In this document: positions 31,257 to 40,104 of the stretch, in pieces
How the letters are laid out: each line of letters opens with the position of its first letter
Numbering within the stretch: position 1 is the stretch's first letter
Notes under the pieces: model-generated
Database searches by the model: none
Seen by the model: the letters and a program-made list of their open reading frames with translations, nothing else
What the model was told of the DNA's origin: nothing
Assembly: GCF_900105395.1 (NCBI RefSeq)
Contig: NZ_LT629775.1
Coordinates: 2,932,501-2,996,500, forward strand
From: Streptomyces sp. TLI_053
Lineage (GTDB): Bacteria; Actinomycetota; Actinomycetes; Streptomycetales; Streptomycetaceae
DNA length: 64,000 nt
Direction of reading: 5' to 3'
Position numbers and translations under genes: made by a program

Positions 31257-32903
31257 ATGACCGTCACCCCCCTCCCCGGCGCCGCGAGCGCGGGTGCCCC
31301 GGGACCGGGCACCCCGGGCACCGCCGCCCCAGCCCCCACCGCCCCGCTCCCCCTGACCGCACCCCCCGTGACGGCGCTGCCCGTCACCACCGTCACCTGC
31401 CTGGAGGACCGCGCCCGGATCGGCCGCACCGCCTCGCCGACGCTGGCCGCCGGCGTCCAGCGGCTGCGGCTCGGCCCGCTCACCGCCCTCGCCGTCGACC
31501 GCACCCTGCGCGCCGAGTCGGACACCCCGGGCGTCCGCGTCCTGGACGCCCGGATCACCCGCGCCTGGACGCCCCGCCCGCCGCTGCCGCCCGGCCCCGG
31601 CGACTCCGAGCTGCGCCACCGGCTGCACGCGCTGGAGGTCCGGATCCGCGAGGAGGAACGGCTGACCGACCGGCTGGAGGCCCGGCTGGCCCTGCTCGCC
31701 CAGCTCAGCACCGATCTGCTGCGGGAGGTCGGCGAGGGAGCCGGCGCCGGCGAGGTCGAACGCACCCGCTGGCACCGCGAGCTGGACCGGGTCGACGCCG
31801 GCCGCGAGCAGCACGGCGAGGAGCTGCGCGCCGCCCGGGTCCGGCTGCGCCGGCTGGAGGTGGACCGCGCGGCGGCGCTCGGCGCCCTGGAGGAGTCCGA
31901 GGAGCGGCCCGCCGAACTGGTCGCCCACCTCGAACTCACCGTCGAGGCCGCCGCGGCCGGCCCGGCCCGGCTCACCGTGCACCACCTGGTGCCGTGCGCC
32001 CTGTGGCGGCCGTCCTACCGCGCCACCCTGGCCGACGGCGTGCTGCGACTGGAGTCCGAGGCGGTGGTCTGGCAGCGCACCGGCGAGCCGTGGGACGGGG
32101 TCCGGCTGACCTTCTCCACCGCCCGGTCGGCGCTGGCCACCGAACCCCCCGCGCTCGCCGAGGACGTGCTGGTCCTGCGCGAGCGCACCACCGAGGAGAA
32201 GCGCGCCGTCGAGGTCGAGCTGCGCGAGGAGGCGGTCTCCGAACTGGGACCGGACGGCGTGGTGCCGGGCGTGGACGACGGCGGCGAGGTACGGGTGCTG
32301 AACGCCCCGGCCCCGGCCACCGTTCCCTCCGACGGCAAGGCGCACCGGGTGCCGCTGGCCGCCTTCGACGGTCCGGCGCACAGCGAGTTCGCCTGCGCGC
32401 CGGAGCTGTCGCCGCTGGTGACCCAGGTGGTCCGGTTCCGCAACACGGCCGGCCACCCCCTGCTCGCCGGGCCGGTGGAGCTGGTCCGCGGCAGCGGATT
32501 CACCGGGCGCGGCCGGCTGCCGTTCACCGCGGCGGGCGCCGACACCGAACTGTCCTTCGGCAGCTCGGACGGCTACCGGGTGGTGCGGGAGAGCGAGGAG
32601 CGCCGGTCCACCGCGGGCCTGAGCCAGCGTGCGGTGACCGTCCGCACGGTGCGGCTGCACCTGTCCCGGTTCTCCGGCCCGGAGGAGCGGGACGAGCAGC
32701 TGGTCGCGGTGCGCGAACGGGTGCCGGTCTCCGAGGTGGCGGCGGTGGAGGTGCGGCTGCGCAAGGAGGAGTGCTCACCCGTGCCGGACGCCTTCGACGC
32801 CGAGGGCATCGTGCGCTGGGACGTCCCGCTCGGCCCGGGCGCCCGCCGCACGCTGACCCTGGTGTACGAGGTCTCCGCCTCCTCGAAGGTGGCGGGCCTG
32901 TGA
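31257..32903 (+). CDS. DUF4139 / MuiA-like protein, short paralogue
   Basis: 548 residues. A disordered Ala/Pro N-terminus of about 45 residues is followed by a domain starting VTTVTCLEDRARIGRTA, a coiled coil (about 120-220; LHALEVRIREEERLTDRLEARL), then DUF4139 with HHLVPCALWRPSYRATL, RNTAGHPLLAGPVELVRGSG and a C-terminal VRERVPVSEVAAVEVRL. It shares domain order with the gene just upstream but lacks the large insert. The two are four bases apart and probably work as a pair. Function is unknown. Confidence 0.82.
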   Translation: MTVTPLPGAASAGAPGPGTPGTAAPAPTAPLPLTAPPVTALPVTTVTCLEDRARIGRTASPTLAAGVQRLRLGPLTALAVDRTLRAESDTPGVRVLDARITRAWTPRPPLPPGPGDSELRHRLHALEVRIREEERLTDRLEARLALLAQLSTDLLREVGEGAGAGEVERTRWHRELDRVDAGREQHGEELRAARVRLRRLEVDRAAALGALEESEERPAELVAHLELTVEAAAAGPARLTVHHLVPCALWRPSYRATLADGVLRLESEAVVWQRTGEPWDGVRLTFSTARSALATEPPALAEDVLVLRERTTEEKRAVEVELREEAVSELGPDGVVPGVDDGGEVRVLNAPAPATVPSDGKAHRVPLAAFDGPAHSEFACAPELSPLVTQVVRFRNTAGHPLLAGPVELVRGSGFTGRGRLPFTAAGADTELSFGSSDGYRVVRESEERRSTAGLSQRAVTVRTVRLHLSRFSGPEERDEQLVAVRERVPVSEVAAVEVRLRKEECSPVPDAFDAEGIVRWDVPLGPGARRTLTLVYEVSASSKVAGL

Positions 32904-32958
32904 GCGGCGGCGGCCCGGGCGCCCGTCCCGTCCCGGCCGGAACAGGTACAACAGGAGC

Positions 32959-33321
32959 ATGATCCTGCACCTCGCGCCCCTGGACGACTGGCTGGCCGAC
33001 CCGGGGCGGCCGTACGCGGCCGCCTCGCTGCTCACCGACGGGTTCATCCACTGCTCGGCGGACGAGCCGACCGCGCTGGCCGTGGCCAACGCGTTCTTCG
33101 CCGACACCCGCGGACCCCTGATGGTGCTGCTGATCGAGGAGTCGCTGGTCGAACCGATGGTCAAGTGGGAGGCCCCGAACGGCGCGCCGCCGCCCGGGGC
33201 CACTCCCGGGGTGCTGTTCCCGCACATCTACGGGCGGCTGAACCGCACGGCGGTGGTCGGCCTGGAGAAGGTCGAGCGGGGCCCGGACGGCCGCTGGGCG
33301 TCGCTCTCCCCCTGGAGCTGA
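32959..33321 (+). CDS. DUF952 family protein
   Basis: A 120-residue small protein with the DUF952 marks: SLLTDGFIHCSADEPTALAVANAFF, LMVLLIEESLV, VKWEAPNG and the diagnostic FPHIYGRLNRTAVV. Members share a fold with ADP-ribosyl-binding or transferase-like proteins, but the role is unknown. It is 55 bases after the DUF4139 pair, on the same strand, and convergent with the LuxR-type regulator. Confidence 0.88.
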   Translation: MILHLAPLDDWLADPGRPYAAASLLTDGFIHCSADEPTALAVANAFFADTRGPLMVLLIEESLVEPMVKWEAPNGAPPPGATPGVLFPHIYGRLNRTAVVGLEKVERGPDGRWASLSPWS

Positions 33322-33348
33322 CGCCCCGGCGGGCCCGGCGGGCGCGCC

Positions 33349-34332
33349 CTACAGCCAGCCCCGCTCCCGGGCCGCCATCCCGGCCTGGAAGCGGGTGGTG
33401 GCGCCCAGCTCGCGCATCAGCGACTGGAGCCGGCGCTGGGTGGTCCGGGCGCTCCAGCCCAGCGACCGGGCGATGGACTCGTCGGTGAGGCCGGCCGCCA
33501 GCAGGCCGAGCAGCTTGCGGTGGTCGGCCTCCGGCTCCAGCGCCCCGTCCCCGGTGCCGATCGCGGCCTGCAGCTGGACGGCCCGCTCCCATTCCGCCTC
33601 GAAGAGCGTGTCCAGGGCCTGGAGCAGCGCCGAGGGATGGATCACGTAGGCGGCGTCGAGGACGCTGTCGCCGACGCTGATCGGGATGATCGCCATCCGG
33701 TCGTCCGACATGACCATCTTCATCGGGAGCACCGGCCTAACCCTGGCCTCCTCCCCGTCGGCGACCCCGGCCAGGATGTTCTTCTCCAGCCGGCCGGGCC
33801 AGGCCACCGCCTCCCGGTCGTAGATGGTCCGGAACCGCACGCCCTCGCCCAGCCGCTGCCGCTGCAACGGGATGTTGGCGACCGGGTCCTGGATGTAGGG
33901 CGGGCAGTCGAAGCCGCGGATCTGGTACTGGCTGGTCCCGGTGATGTGCTCCAGGCGCTGGGCTATCGCCTCGCCGCCGGTCAGCACCTCGACCGAGTGC
34001 GCCGGGTCGGTGTACCGGGACGCTTCCCGGAAGGCGTCCATCAGCCGGTGCATCTCGGCGCGGGCGTGCCGCAGTTCGGACTCGCGGTGGCCGATCAGGG
34101 TGCCGATCGCCACGTCCGGGGCGACCGGCAGGAAGCGCTGGCGGTCCACCGGGGCCCGGGTGGCCATGCCCTGCTGGGCGAGCCGGTCCAGGGCCCGCAG
34201 GCTCTGCTGGGGAGTCAGTTCGCAGAGCCCGGCGAGGTCCTCGGCGGTGGACTGCGGGTTGGCCACCAGCGCCGCGTAGACCTGCCCGTCCGCTCCGGCC
34301 AGTCCCAGAGCGCTGAGTGGTGCATCGGACAC
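33349..34332 (-). CDS. TrmB/LuxR-type transcriptional regulator
   Basis: 327 residues. An N-terminal TrmB-like winged helix (about 10-70; YAALVANPQSTAEDLAGL, LRALDRLAQQGMATR), a short helical linker with RESELRHARAEMHRL, a sugar-binding-like middle domain, and a C-terminal LuxR helix-turn-helix (about 265-325; LLGLLAAGLTDESIARSLGW, TTQRRLQSLMRELGATTRFQ). This arrangement is a large family in streptomycetes, often controlling secondary metabolism or development. GTG 34332 has GGGGAG about seven bases upstream. Target and ligand are unknown. Confidence 0.85.
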   Translation of the reverse strand: MSDAPLSALGLAGADGQVYAALVANPQSTAEDLAGLCELTPQQSLRALDRLAQQGMATRAPVDRQRFLPVAPDVAIGTLIGHRESELRHARAEMHRLMDAFREASRYTDPAHSVEVLTGGEAIAQRLEHITGTSQYQIRGFDCPPYIQDPVANIPLQRQRLGEGVRFRTIYDREAVAWPGRLEKNILAGVADGEEARVRPVLPMKMVMSDDRMAIIPISVGDSVLDAAYVIHPSALLQALDTLFEAEWERAVQLQAAIGTGDGALEPEADHRKLLGLLAAGLTDESIARSLGWSARTTQRRLQSLMRELGATTRFQAGMAARERGWL

Positions 34333-34492
34333 GGCGTCGCTCCCCGTTCGCCTCCGGCCCCCCGCACGGGGTGGCGCAGTCCCGCCACCCGGCGGGTCGC
34401 GGTCAGGTGGCAATCCTCGGCCACGGATCACCGGGCTGACAAGGTGATCACCCCACGATGCGGTCCGCTTCACAGCAGATCCGCCGAACGAC

Positions 34493-34528
34493 GGAGGGCC
34501 TCCCCGCCGACTGGCGGGGAGGCCCTCC
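34493..34528. terminator. strong terminator downstream of rluB
   Basis: Perfect 16-base arms (34493-34508 and 34513-34528) with a 4-base loop, 21 bases past the end of the rluB-like gene and near the start of the divergent-reading regulator region. Confidence 0.82.
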
Positions 34529-34548
34529 GGGGACCGGGGGTCGGGGTG

Positions 34549-35871
34549 CTACAGCCCGACCTCGCGCATCAGCTGACCGACCTCGGGGTTGGTCAGCCGG
34601 CGCAGCCAGCCGGACTTCTGGTCACCGAGCGCGATCGGCCCGAAGTGGGTGCGGACCAGCTTCTCGACCGGGAAGCCCGCCTCGGACAGCATCCGGCGGA
34701 CGATGTGCTTGCGACCCTCGTGCAGGGTCACCTCGACCAGGTAGTTCTTGCCGACGTTCGAGACCACCTTGAAGCTGTCGGCGCGGGCGTAGCCGTCCTC
34801 CAGCTCGATGCCCTTGGCGAGCTGCTTGCCCAGGTCGCGCGGGATCGGGCCCTGGATGGCGGCCAGGTAGGTCTTGGTGACGCCGTACCGGGGGTGGGTG
34901 AGGCGGTGGGCCAGCTCGCCGTGGTTGGTGAGCAGGATGATGCCCTCGGTCTCGGTGTCCAGCCGGCCGACGTGGAACAGCCGGGTCTCCCGGTTGGTCA
35001 CGTAGTCGCCGAGGCACTGACGGCCGTCCGGGTCCTCCATGGTGGAGACCACGCCGGCCGGCTTGTTCAGCGCGAAGAACAGGTACGACTGGGTGGCGAC
35101 GGTCAGGCCGTCCACCTTGATCTCGTCGTTCTGCGGGTCGACCCGCTTGCCCTGCTCGGTGACGCGCTTGCCGTTGACCTCGACCCGGCCCTGGTCGATC
35201 AGCTCCTCGCAGGCGCGGCGGCTGCCGATGCCGGCCCGGGCCAGCACCTTCTGCAGTCGCTCGCCCTCGGGCTCGCCGAAGGTCTTCGGCAGCTTCACGG
35301 CCGGCTTGTCGTGGCGGGCCAGCACCGCGTCCTCGATCCGGGCCTGGAGCTCGCGCGAGCGCTGCGGCTGGCGCCGCGGGTCGCCCGGGGCGGGCGCGCC
35401 CTCGCGGCGCGGCCGGGGGGCCGGGCCGGGCCGGCGCCCGGAGTAGCCGCCGCGGGCCGGGGTGGCGTTGGGGCCGCCGCCGAACTCGGGACGGTCGTAC
35501 CTGCGCTCCTCGGGCCGCAGCGGGCGGTCCGGGAAGCGACGGTCGTCACGGCGGTCGTCGCGACGGTCGTCACGGCGGTCGTCACGCCGGTCGTACGAGC
35601 CGGAGCCGGCACGGCCCGCGCCCGAGCCCGGACGGCCCGAGCCGGTGCGCGGCGCGCCGGAGCCACCACGGGCCGAGCCGGAGCCGCCGCCGTAGGAACC
35701 GCCGCGCTCTCCCGAGCCACCGCGGCCGGAGCCACCGCCGTACGAACCCCCGCGCTCTCCCGAGCCACCGCGGCCCGAGCCGCCCCCGTAGGAGCCGCCC
35801 CGGCCCCCGCCCTGTCCGCCGCGACCGCTGCCGCCGCCGCTGCTGTTCCTGCCGTTGCCACTGCTACGCAT
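34549..35871 (-). CDS. rluB: ribosomal large-subunit pseudouridine synthase (RluB family)
   Basis: 440 residues. The first 175 are disordered: Gly/Ser/Arg repeats (GGSYGGGSGRGGSGER), then an array of DRRDD units, then Arg/Pro-rich sequence. An S4 domain follows (about 205-265; RLQKVLARAGIGSRRACEEL), then the RsuA/RluB catalytic domain with the Asp of GRLDTETEGIILLTN and the GRKHIVRRML motif. It isomerises uridine in 23S rRNA. ATG 35871 is used. It follows scpB on the same strand, the usual scpA-scpB-rluB order. The disordered tail is far longer than in most RluB proteins and may bind RNA. Confidence 0.92.
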   Translation of the reverse strand: MRSSGNGRNSSGGGSGRGGQGGGRGGSYGGGSGRGGSGERGGSYGGGSGRGGSGERGGSYGGGSGSARGGSGAPRTGSGRPGSGAGRAGSGSYDRRDDRRDDRRDDRRDDRRFPDRPLRPEERRYDRPEFGGGPNATPARGGYSGRRPGPAPRPRREGAPAPGDPRRQPQRSRELQARIEDAVLARHDKPAVKLPKTFGEPEGERLQKVLARAGIGSRRACEELIDQGRVEVNGKRVTEQGKRVDPQNDEIKVDGLTVATQSYLFFALNKPAGVVSTMEDPDGRQCLGDYVTNRETRLFHVGRLDTETEGIILLTNHGELAHRLTHPRYGVTKTYLAAIQGPIPRDLGKQLAKGIELEDGYARADSFKVVSNVGKNYLVEVTLHEGRKHIVRRMLSEAGFPVEKLVRTHFGPIALGDQKSGWLRRLTNPEVGQLMREVGL

Positions 35872-35935
35872 CAAAGTGTCCGTACGTCGTTACCGTCTTG
35901 GGCTGTGCGGTCGTTTCGGCCGACCTCACCGCCCC

Positions 35936-36952
35936 CTACCGATCAGGCGCAGCCCGACCGGCCTCGCCACTGCCGTCCGCAGCCTTCGCGGCAGCGGCGG
36001 CGACCGCCTCCGCGATCATCGTGCCCTCCAGGGACTCCGCTTCCACGTCGTCGACCTCGGGCAGGAACGGGGCGAGCTCCGGCAGCTCGTCCAGGCCGCG
36101 GAGCCCCATCCGTTCCAGGAAGTAGTTCGTCGTCCGATACAGGATCGCACCTGTTTCGGGCTCGGATCCGGCCTCTTCCACCAGTCCTCGCTGTACCAGG
36201 GTACGCATCACGCCGTCACAGTTCACACCGCGGACGGCTGAGACCCGCGATCTGGACACCGGTTGCCGGTAGGCGACCACCGCCAGGGTCTCCAGCGCCG
36301 CCTGGGTCAGACGGGCCTGCTGGCCGTCCAGGACGAAGCGGTCGACGGCCGGGGCGCAGGTGGCGCGGCTGTGGAAACGCCAGCCCCCGGCCACCTGCCG
36401 CAGGTCGAAGCCGCGCCCCTGGGCGGTGTACTCGGCGGACAGCCCGCGCAGGGCCGAGGCCACCTCCGCGCGGGGGCGCTCCAGCACGGCCGCCAGGTGC
36501 GCCTCGGCGGCCGGCTCGTCGACGATCATCAGAATCGCCTCGAGCTCCGCCCGCAGTCCGGGCCCGTCCTCCGCCGGGAAGCCGCCGGGACGAGCCTCGG
36601 GACGGTCCTCGGGAAGCTCCGCCGGAGCGTCCTCGGAGAGCCCGGCGGGAGAGTCCGCCGGAGAGTCTCCGGGAAGCCCCGCCGGAAGGTCCGCCGGAGA
36701 AGTCGACGGCGCCGACTTCTGGTGCACCACCTCCACCGGCACCACGTCGACCGCCGCGACCGCCTCGCCCGCCGCCGCGACCGCCGCCACGGCGGCCACG
36801 ACCGCGGGGACGGCCCCGGCAACCGACACCGGACCGTCCTCCAGGACGCTCGGCGCCGGTTCCTGCCACTCCTCGGCCCTCGGCTGGCCCGGCACCCCCA
36901 GCGCCCGCCTGGCCGGCCGTCCACCGCCCGCCCCGCCGTTCCCGACCGTCAT
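35936..36952 (-). CDS. scpB: segregation and condensation protein B
   Basis: 338 residues. About 125 residues of disordered, Ala/Pro-rich N-terminus precede the ScpB winged-helix core (ELEAILMIVDEPAAEAHLA; ALETLAVVAYRQPVSRSRV; RGVNCDGVMRTLVQRGLVEE; YRTTNYFLERMGLRGLDELP). ScpB binds ScpA and SMC in the condensin-like complex. Its start overlaps the scpA stop (ATGA), so the two are co-translated. Confidence 0.93.
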   Translation of the reverse strand: MTVGNGGAGGGRPARRALGVPGQPRAEEWQEPAPSVLEDGPVSVAGAVPAVVAAVAAVAAAGEAVAAVDVVPVEVVHQKSAPSTSPADLPAGLPGDSPADSPAGLSEDAPAELPEDRPEARPGGFPAEDGPGLRAELEAILMIVDEPAAEAHLAAVLERPRAEVASALRGLSAEYTAQGRGFDLRQVAGGWRFHSRATCAPAVDRFVLDGQQARLTQAALETLAVVAYRQPVSRSRVSAVRGVNCDGVMRTLVQRGLVEEAGSEPETGAILYRTTNYFLERMGLRGLDELPELAPFLPEVDDVEAESLEGTMIAEAVAAAAAKAADGSGEAGRAAPDR

Positions 36953-38010
36953 CGCCCGTCCTCCTCGCCCTTCACCGCTGCCGAACCCGCCGCCGATCCC
37001 GAGGCCGAACCCGCCGCCATCCCGGAGGCCGACCCCGCGGCCGACCCCGCGGCCGACCCCGGCGCGCGCGACGACTGCTCCGCCCCGTCCGGCGGCCGGT
37101 CGAACTCGTCCGTCACCTCGATCACGCCCCGGTCCGCCTCGGCCACCCAGCGCACCAGCAGCTCCCCCAGCGCGTCCGGCTGCTCGAACGCGAGCACCCG
37201 CTCCCGGTAGAGCTCCAGCAGCGCCAGGAAGCGGGCGACCACCACCATGGTGTCCGGGGCGTCCTCGACCAGCCTCCGGAAGGTGGCCTCGCCCAGCTCG
37301 GCCAGCAGGTCGACCACGAGACCGGCCTGCTCGCGCACGCTCACCGGCGGGCTGTGGATGTGGTCGACGTAGACGACGGGCGGGGGCTTGGGCGTCATCG
37401 CCCGGGCGGCGAGCTGCGCGAAACGCTCGGTGCCGATGGCGATCACGACCTCGGGCAGCAGCGCGGCGTGCCGGGGTTCCAGGCCGACGCTGCGCGGACG
37501 CCGGAGCAGCTCGGCGGCCCAGCGCTCGCCGAACAGGGCCGCCGCGCGCTTGTAGGCCCGGTACTGGAGCAGCCGCGCGAAGAGCAGGTCGCGCGCCTCC
37601 AGCAGGGCGAGGTCCTCCTCGTCCTCGACCTCGGCGGCGGGCAGCAGCCGGGCCGCCTTGAGGTCGAGGAGGGTGGCGGCGACCACCAGGAACTCGGTCG
37701 CCGCGTCCAGGTCCCAGTCCGGCCCCATGGCCCTGATGTGGGCGAGGAACTCGTCGGTGACCGTCGCCAGCGCCACTTCGGTGACGTCCATCCGGTGCTT
37801 GGCGATCAGGCTCAGCAGCAGGTCGAACGGGCCCTCGAAGTTGTCCAGCCGGACCCGGAAGCCGCCCTGCGGCCCGTCGGTCCCCGGTCCGTCGCTACCC
37901 GCCCCGCCCGCACCCTCCGCTCCCCCGCCCGCGACGGCCGGCGCGCCGGGCTCCGCCGCGGCGACAGCGGCGGCCTGGGCGTCGACGGGGCTCTCGGAGG
38001 TGCTCGGCAT
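36949..38010 (-). CDS. scpA: segregation and condensation protein A
   Basis: 353 residues. The kleisin N-terminal domain begins FRVRLDNFEGPFDLLLSLIA (about 51-70), with DVTEVALATVTDEFL, then LLDLKAARLLP; the C-terminal winged helix is RFLALLELYRERVLAFEQ. ScpA bridges the SMC heads. A low-complexity tail of GSAAGSAS repeats ends the protein. ATG 38010 gives a Ser/Ala-rich N-terminus before the domain; the upstream open frame is rejected for lack of a ribosome binding site. Confidence 0.93.
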   Translation of the reverse strand: MPSTSESPVDAQAAAVAAAEPGAPAVAGGGAEGAGGAGSDGPGTDGPQGGFRVRLDNFEGPFDLLLSLIAKHRMDVTEVALATVTDEFLAHIRAMGPDWDLDAATEFLVVAATLLDLKAARLLPAAEVEDEEDLALLEARDLLFARLLQYRAYKRAAALFGERWAAELLRRPRSVGLEPRHAALLPEVVIAIGTERFAQLAARAMTPKPPPVVYVDHIHSPPVSVREQAGLVVDLLAELGEATFRRLVEDAPDTMVVVARFLALLELYRERVLAFEQPDALGELLVRWVAEADRGVIEVTDEFDRPPDGAEQSSRAPGSAAGSAAGSASGMAAGSASGSAAGSAAVKGEEDGR

Positions 38011-38138
38011 GACGGTCCATCTTCGCCCGGCGGCACCGGTCACCCCGCACCGGGGCCGTCGACACGCCGGTCCCCGCCGGGCCCGCAGCCGCCCGCGCGG
38101 CCACCGCACGGCCCCGGACCCGCCCGGACCGCCCTCGG

Positions 38139-38322
38139 GCCCCGAGGCACGGGCTCGGCGCCCGCACAACCGCCCTTACGGGGCCCGCCGGCCCCACCGC
38201 ACCGCCCGGCGACCCGCCAGGACGACCGCGGTCCCTCCCGGACGCCGCTCACCGCACGGACCACGACCCGCCCCGGACCCCCCGCGGCCCCGAGGCACGG
38301 GCTCAGCGCCCGCGCAGCCGCC
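38139..38322. repeat. 36-bp imperfect direct repeat around the end of the RHH-like gene
   Basis: Sequence 38287-38322, which covers the last codons and stop of the RHH-like gene, recurs with about four changes at 38139-38174 in the spacer before scpA. It looks like a partial duplication of a gene end. Confidence 0.7.
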
Positions 38323-38941
38323 GCACCAGGATGCTGGCCTCGCCGCGCTGCTCCAGGTCCGCCAGGACGACCGCGATGGCCTCCCGCACGATCCGGCCCC
38401 GGTCCACCGCCAGGCCGTGCTCACCGCGGAGCACCAGCCGGGTGTGCTCGAGGTCCATCAGCTCCTCGGCGGACACGTACACGGTGATCTTCTCGTCGTG
38501 CCGCTCGCGCCCGCTGGGGCGGCGGGGGGCACGGCCACGCGGACGGGGCCGCCCCGCGGCACCCGTCTGGTCCTCGACCGCGCCGGCGTGCTGCCGCGGC
38601 GCCGGGGCCGAGGTCCGGCCGCCCGGCTGGGCGGGAGCGGGCACGGACGCGCCCGCCGCACCGGTCTCGCGGCGCGTGCTCCGTCGGCCCTCCGCCTGGT
38701 CCCCGGTCCGGTCCGTGCCGCTGCCGGCGTGCTCCGGCCCCTCGGCGCCGTCGGCCGGTCCGGTGCCGTCGGCCGCGGCGACCTCGTCGACGCCCTCGGC
38801 GCCGTCCGGGTCACCGGCGCCGTTGACCGCCCGGGCGGTCTCCGGTCTGGGGGCCTCGACGGCCGAACGCGACGCGAGGGACGGCGAGAGCGCCATCCCG
38901 CCGGTGGTTCGGAACAGCTCGTCGGCCCCCGGGAGACTCAC
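38303..38941 (-). CDS. ParA-associated protein with ribbon-helix-helix-like C-terminus
   Basis: 212 residues. The first 145 are disordered and rich in Ala/Gly/Pro/Arg. The last 65 (EKITVYVSAEELMDLEHTRL; RGRIVREAIAVVLADLEQRG) show a short beta-strand and two helices, the pattern of a ribbon-helix-helix DNA-binding domain. GTG 38941 overlaps the parA stop (GTGA), so it is co-translated with ParA. ParA systems need a DNA-binding partner; this protein is a candidate in place of ParB. That role is inference. Confidence 0.72.
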   Translation of the reverse strand: MSLPGADELFRTTGGMALSPSLASRSAVEAPRPETARAVNGAGDPDGAEGVDEVAAADGTGPADGAEGPEHAGSGTDRTGDQAEGRRSTRRETGAAGASVPAPAQPGGRTSAPAPRQHAGAVEDQTGAAGRPRPRGRAPRRPSGRERHDEKITVYVSAEELMDLEHTRLVLRGEHGLAVDRGRIVREAIAVVLADLEQRGEASILVRRLRGR

Positions 38942-40104
38942 TCGGCGGGGCGGCACCGGTCGAGCACCTCCCTGGCGAGCTGGCGGTAGGCGGCGGCACC
39001 GACCGAATTGGTCGCGTACGTCGTGATCGGTTCGCCGGCGACGGTGGTCTCCGGGAAGCGCACGGTCCGCCCGATGACGGTGTGGAAGACGTGCTCGCCG
39101 AACGCCTCGACCACGCGCGCCAGCACCTCACGGCTGTGCACGGTGCGAGAGTCGTACATGGTGGCGAGGATGCCGTCCAGCCGCAGCTCCGGGTTGAGCC
39201 GCTCGCAGACCTTCTCGATGGTCTCGGTGAGCAGCGCGACACCGCGCAGCGCGAAGAACTCGCACTCCAGCGGCACGATCACGCTGTGAGCGGCCGTCAG
39301 CGCATTGACCGTCAGCAGGCCCAGCGAGGGCTGGCAGTCGATGATGACGTAGTCGTAGTCGGGCAGCAGCGGCCTCAGGGCGCGCGCCAGCGCGGACTCC
39401 CGGGCCACCTCGCTGACCAGCTGCACCTCGGCGGCGGAGAGGTCGATGTTGGACGGCAGCAGGTCCATCCCCGGCACGGCCGTCTTCAGCAGCACCTCGT
39501 CGGCCGTCAGCCCCCGCTCCATGAGCAGGTTGTAGACGGTGACGTCGAGTTCCATCGGGTTGACGCCGAGTCCGACGGAGAGGGCGCCCTGCGGGTCGAA
39601 GTCGACCAGCAGCACCCGGCGGCCGTACTCGGCGAGCGCGGCACCCAGGTTGATGGTCGACGTGGTCTTGCCGACGCCGCCCTTCTGGTTGCACATCGCG
39701 ATGATCTGGGCGGGGCCGTGCTCGGCCACCGGCGCCGGGATCGGGAAGTACGGCTGCGGACGTCCGGTCGGGCCGATCCGCTCGCGGCGCTGACGCGCGG
39801 CGTCGGGGGCGAGCGTGGCCGCGTACTCCGGGTCCGGCTCGTACTCGGCGTCGGGGTCGTCGTAGGCGCCGTAGGCGAACTCGCCGTAGGCCAGGCCGTG
39901 GGCCGGCAGTTCGGCGTCGTAGTCGGTCACCGTGGTCACCTGTGCTGTGTTCTGGCGTGCTTCGAAAGTACGGAGAGCGACCGAGCCGACCTCGGCCGAG
40001 CCCACGGAGGCCTGCCTGGCCCCGGACTCCCCACTCGGCTGGCCGGCGGTGTGCTCCGCCAGTCCTGGCTGACCACCCCCGGGAGCAAATGTCGACTCAT
40101 TCAC
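38938..40104 (-). CDS. parA: ParA-family chromosome-partitioning ATPase
   Basis: 388 residues. An acidic, disordered N-terminus of about 130 residues precedes the deviant Walker A motif CNQKGGVGKTTSTINLG (near 136-152), then VLLVDFDPQG, the DCQPSLGLLT switch and a C-terminal RETTVAGEPITTY-like stretch (FPETTVAGEPIT). ParA ATPases position DNA or protein cargo. This is the second, scpA-linked ParA of streptomycetes, not the oriC copy: no parB and no GTTTCACGTGGAAC-like parS site is seen. GTG 40104 is chosen because a full AAGGAGGT (40115-40122) lies ten bases upstream. Confidence 0.92.
   Translation of the reverse strand: MNESTFAPGGGQPGLAEHTAGQPSGESGARQASVGSAEVGSVALRTFEARQNTAQVTTVTDYDAELPAHGLAYGEFAYGAYDDPDAEYEPDPEYAATLAPDAARQRRERIGPTGRPQPYFPIPAPVAEHGPAQIIAMCNQKGGVGKTTSTINLGAALAEYGRRVLLVDFDPQGALSVGLGVNPMELDVTVYNLLMERGLTADEVLLKTAVPGMDLLPSNIDLSAAEVQLVSEVARESALARALRPLLPDYDYVIIDCQPSLGLLTVNALTAAHSVIVPLECEFFALRGVALLTETIEKVCERLNPELRLDGILATMYDSRTVHSREVLARVVEAFGEHVFHTVIGRTVRFPETTVAGEPITTYATNSVGAAAYRQLAREVLDRCRPAE

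Noticed and set aside
28379..32962. Long plus-strand frame overlapping the DUF4139 pair
   Set aside because: It is a frame-shifted reading of the two DUF4139 genes, whose own frames carry domain motifs and good start sites.
33520..38487. Very long plus-strand open frame antisense to the regulator, rluB, scpB and scpA
   Set aside because: Antisense shadow of well-recognised genes; the translation is low complexity and matches nothing.
38938..40104. oriC-type parAB locus
   Set aside because: No parB, no dnaA/dnaN region and no GTTTCACGTGGAAC-like sites; the scp neighbours show this is the second ParA homologue.
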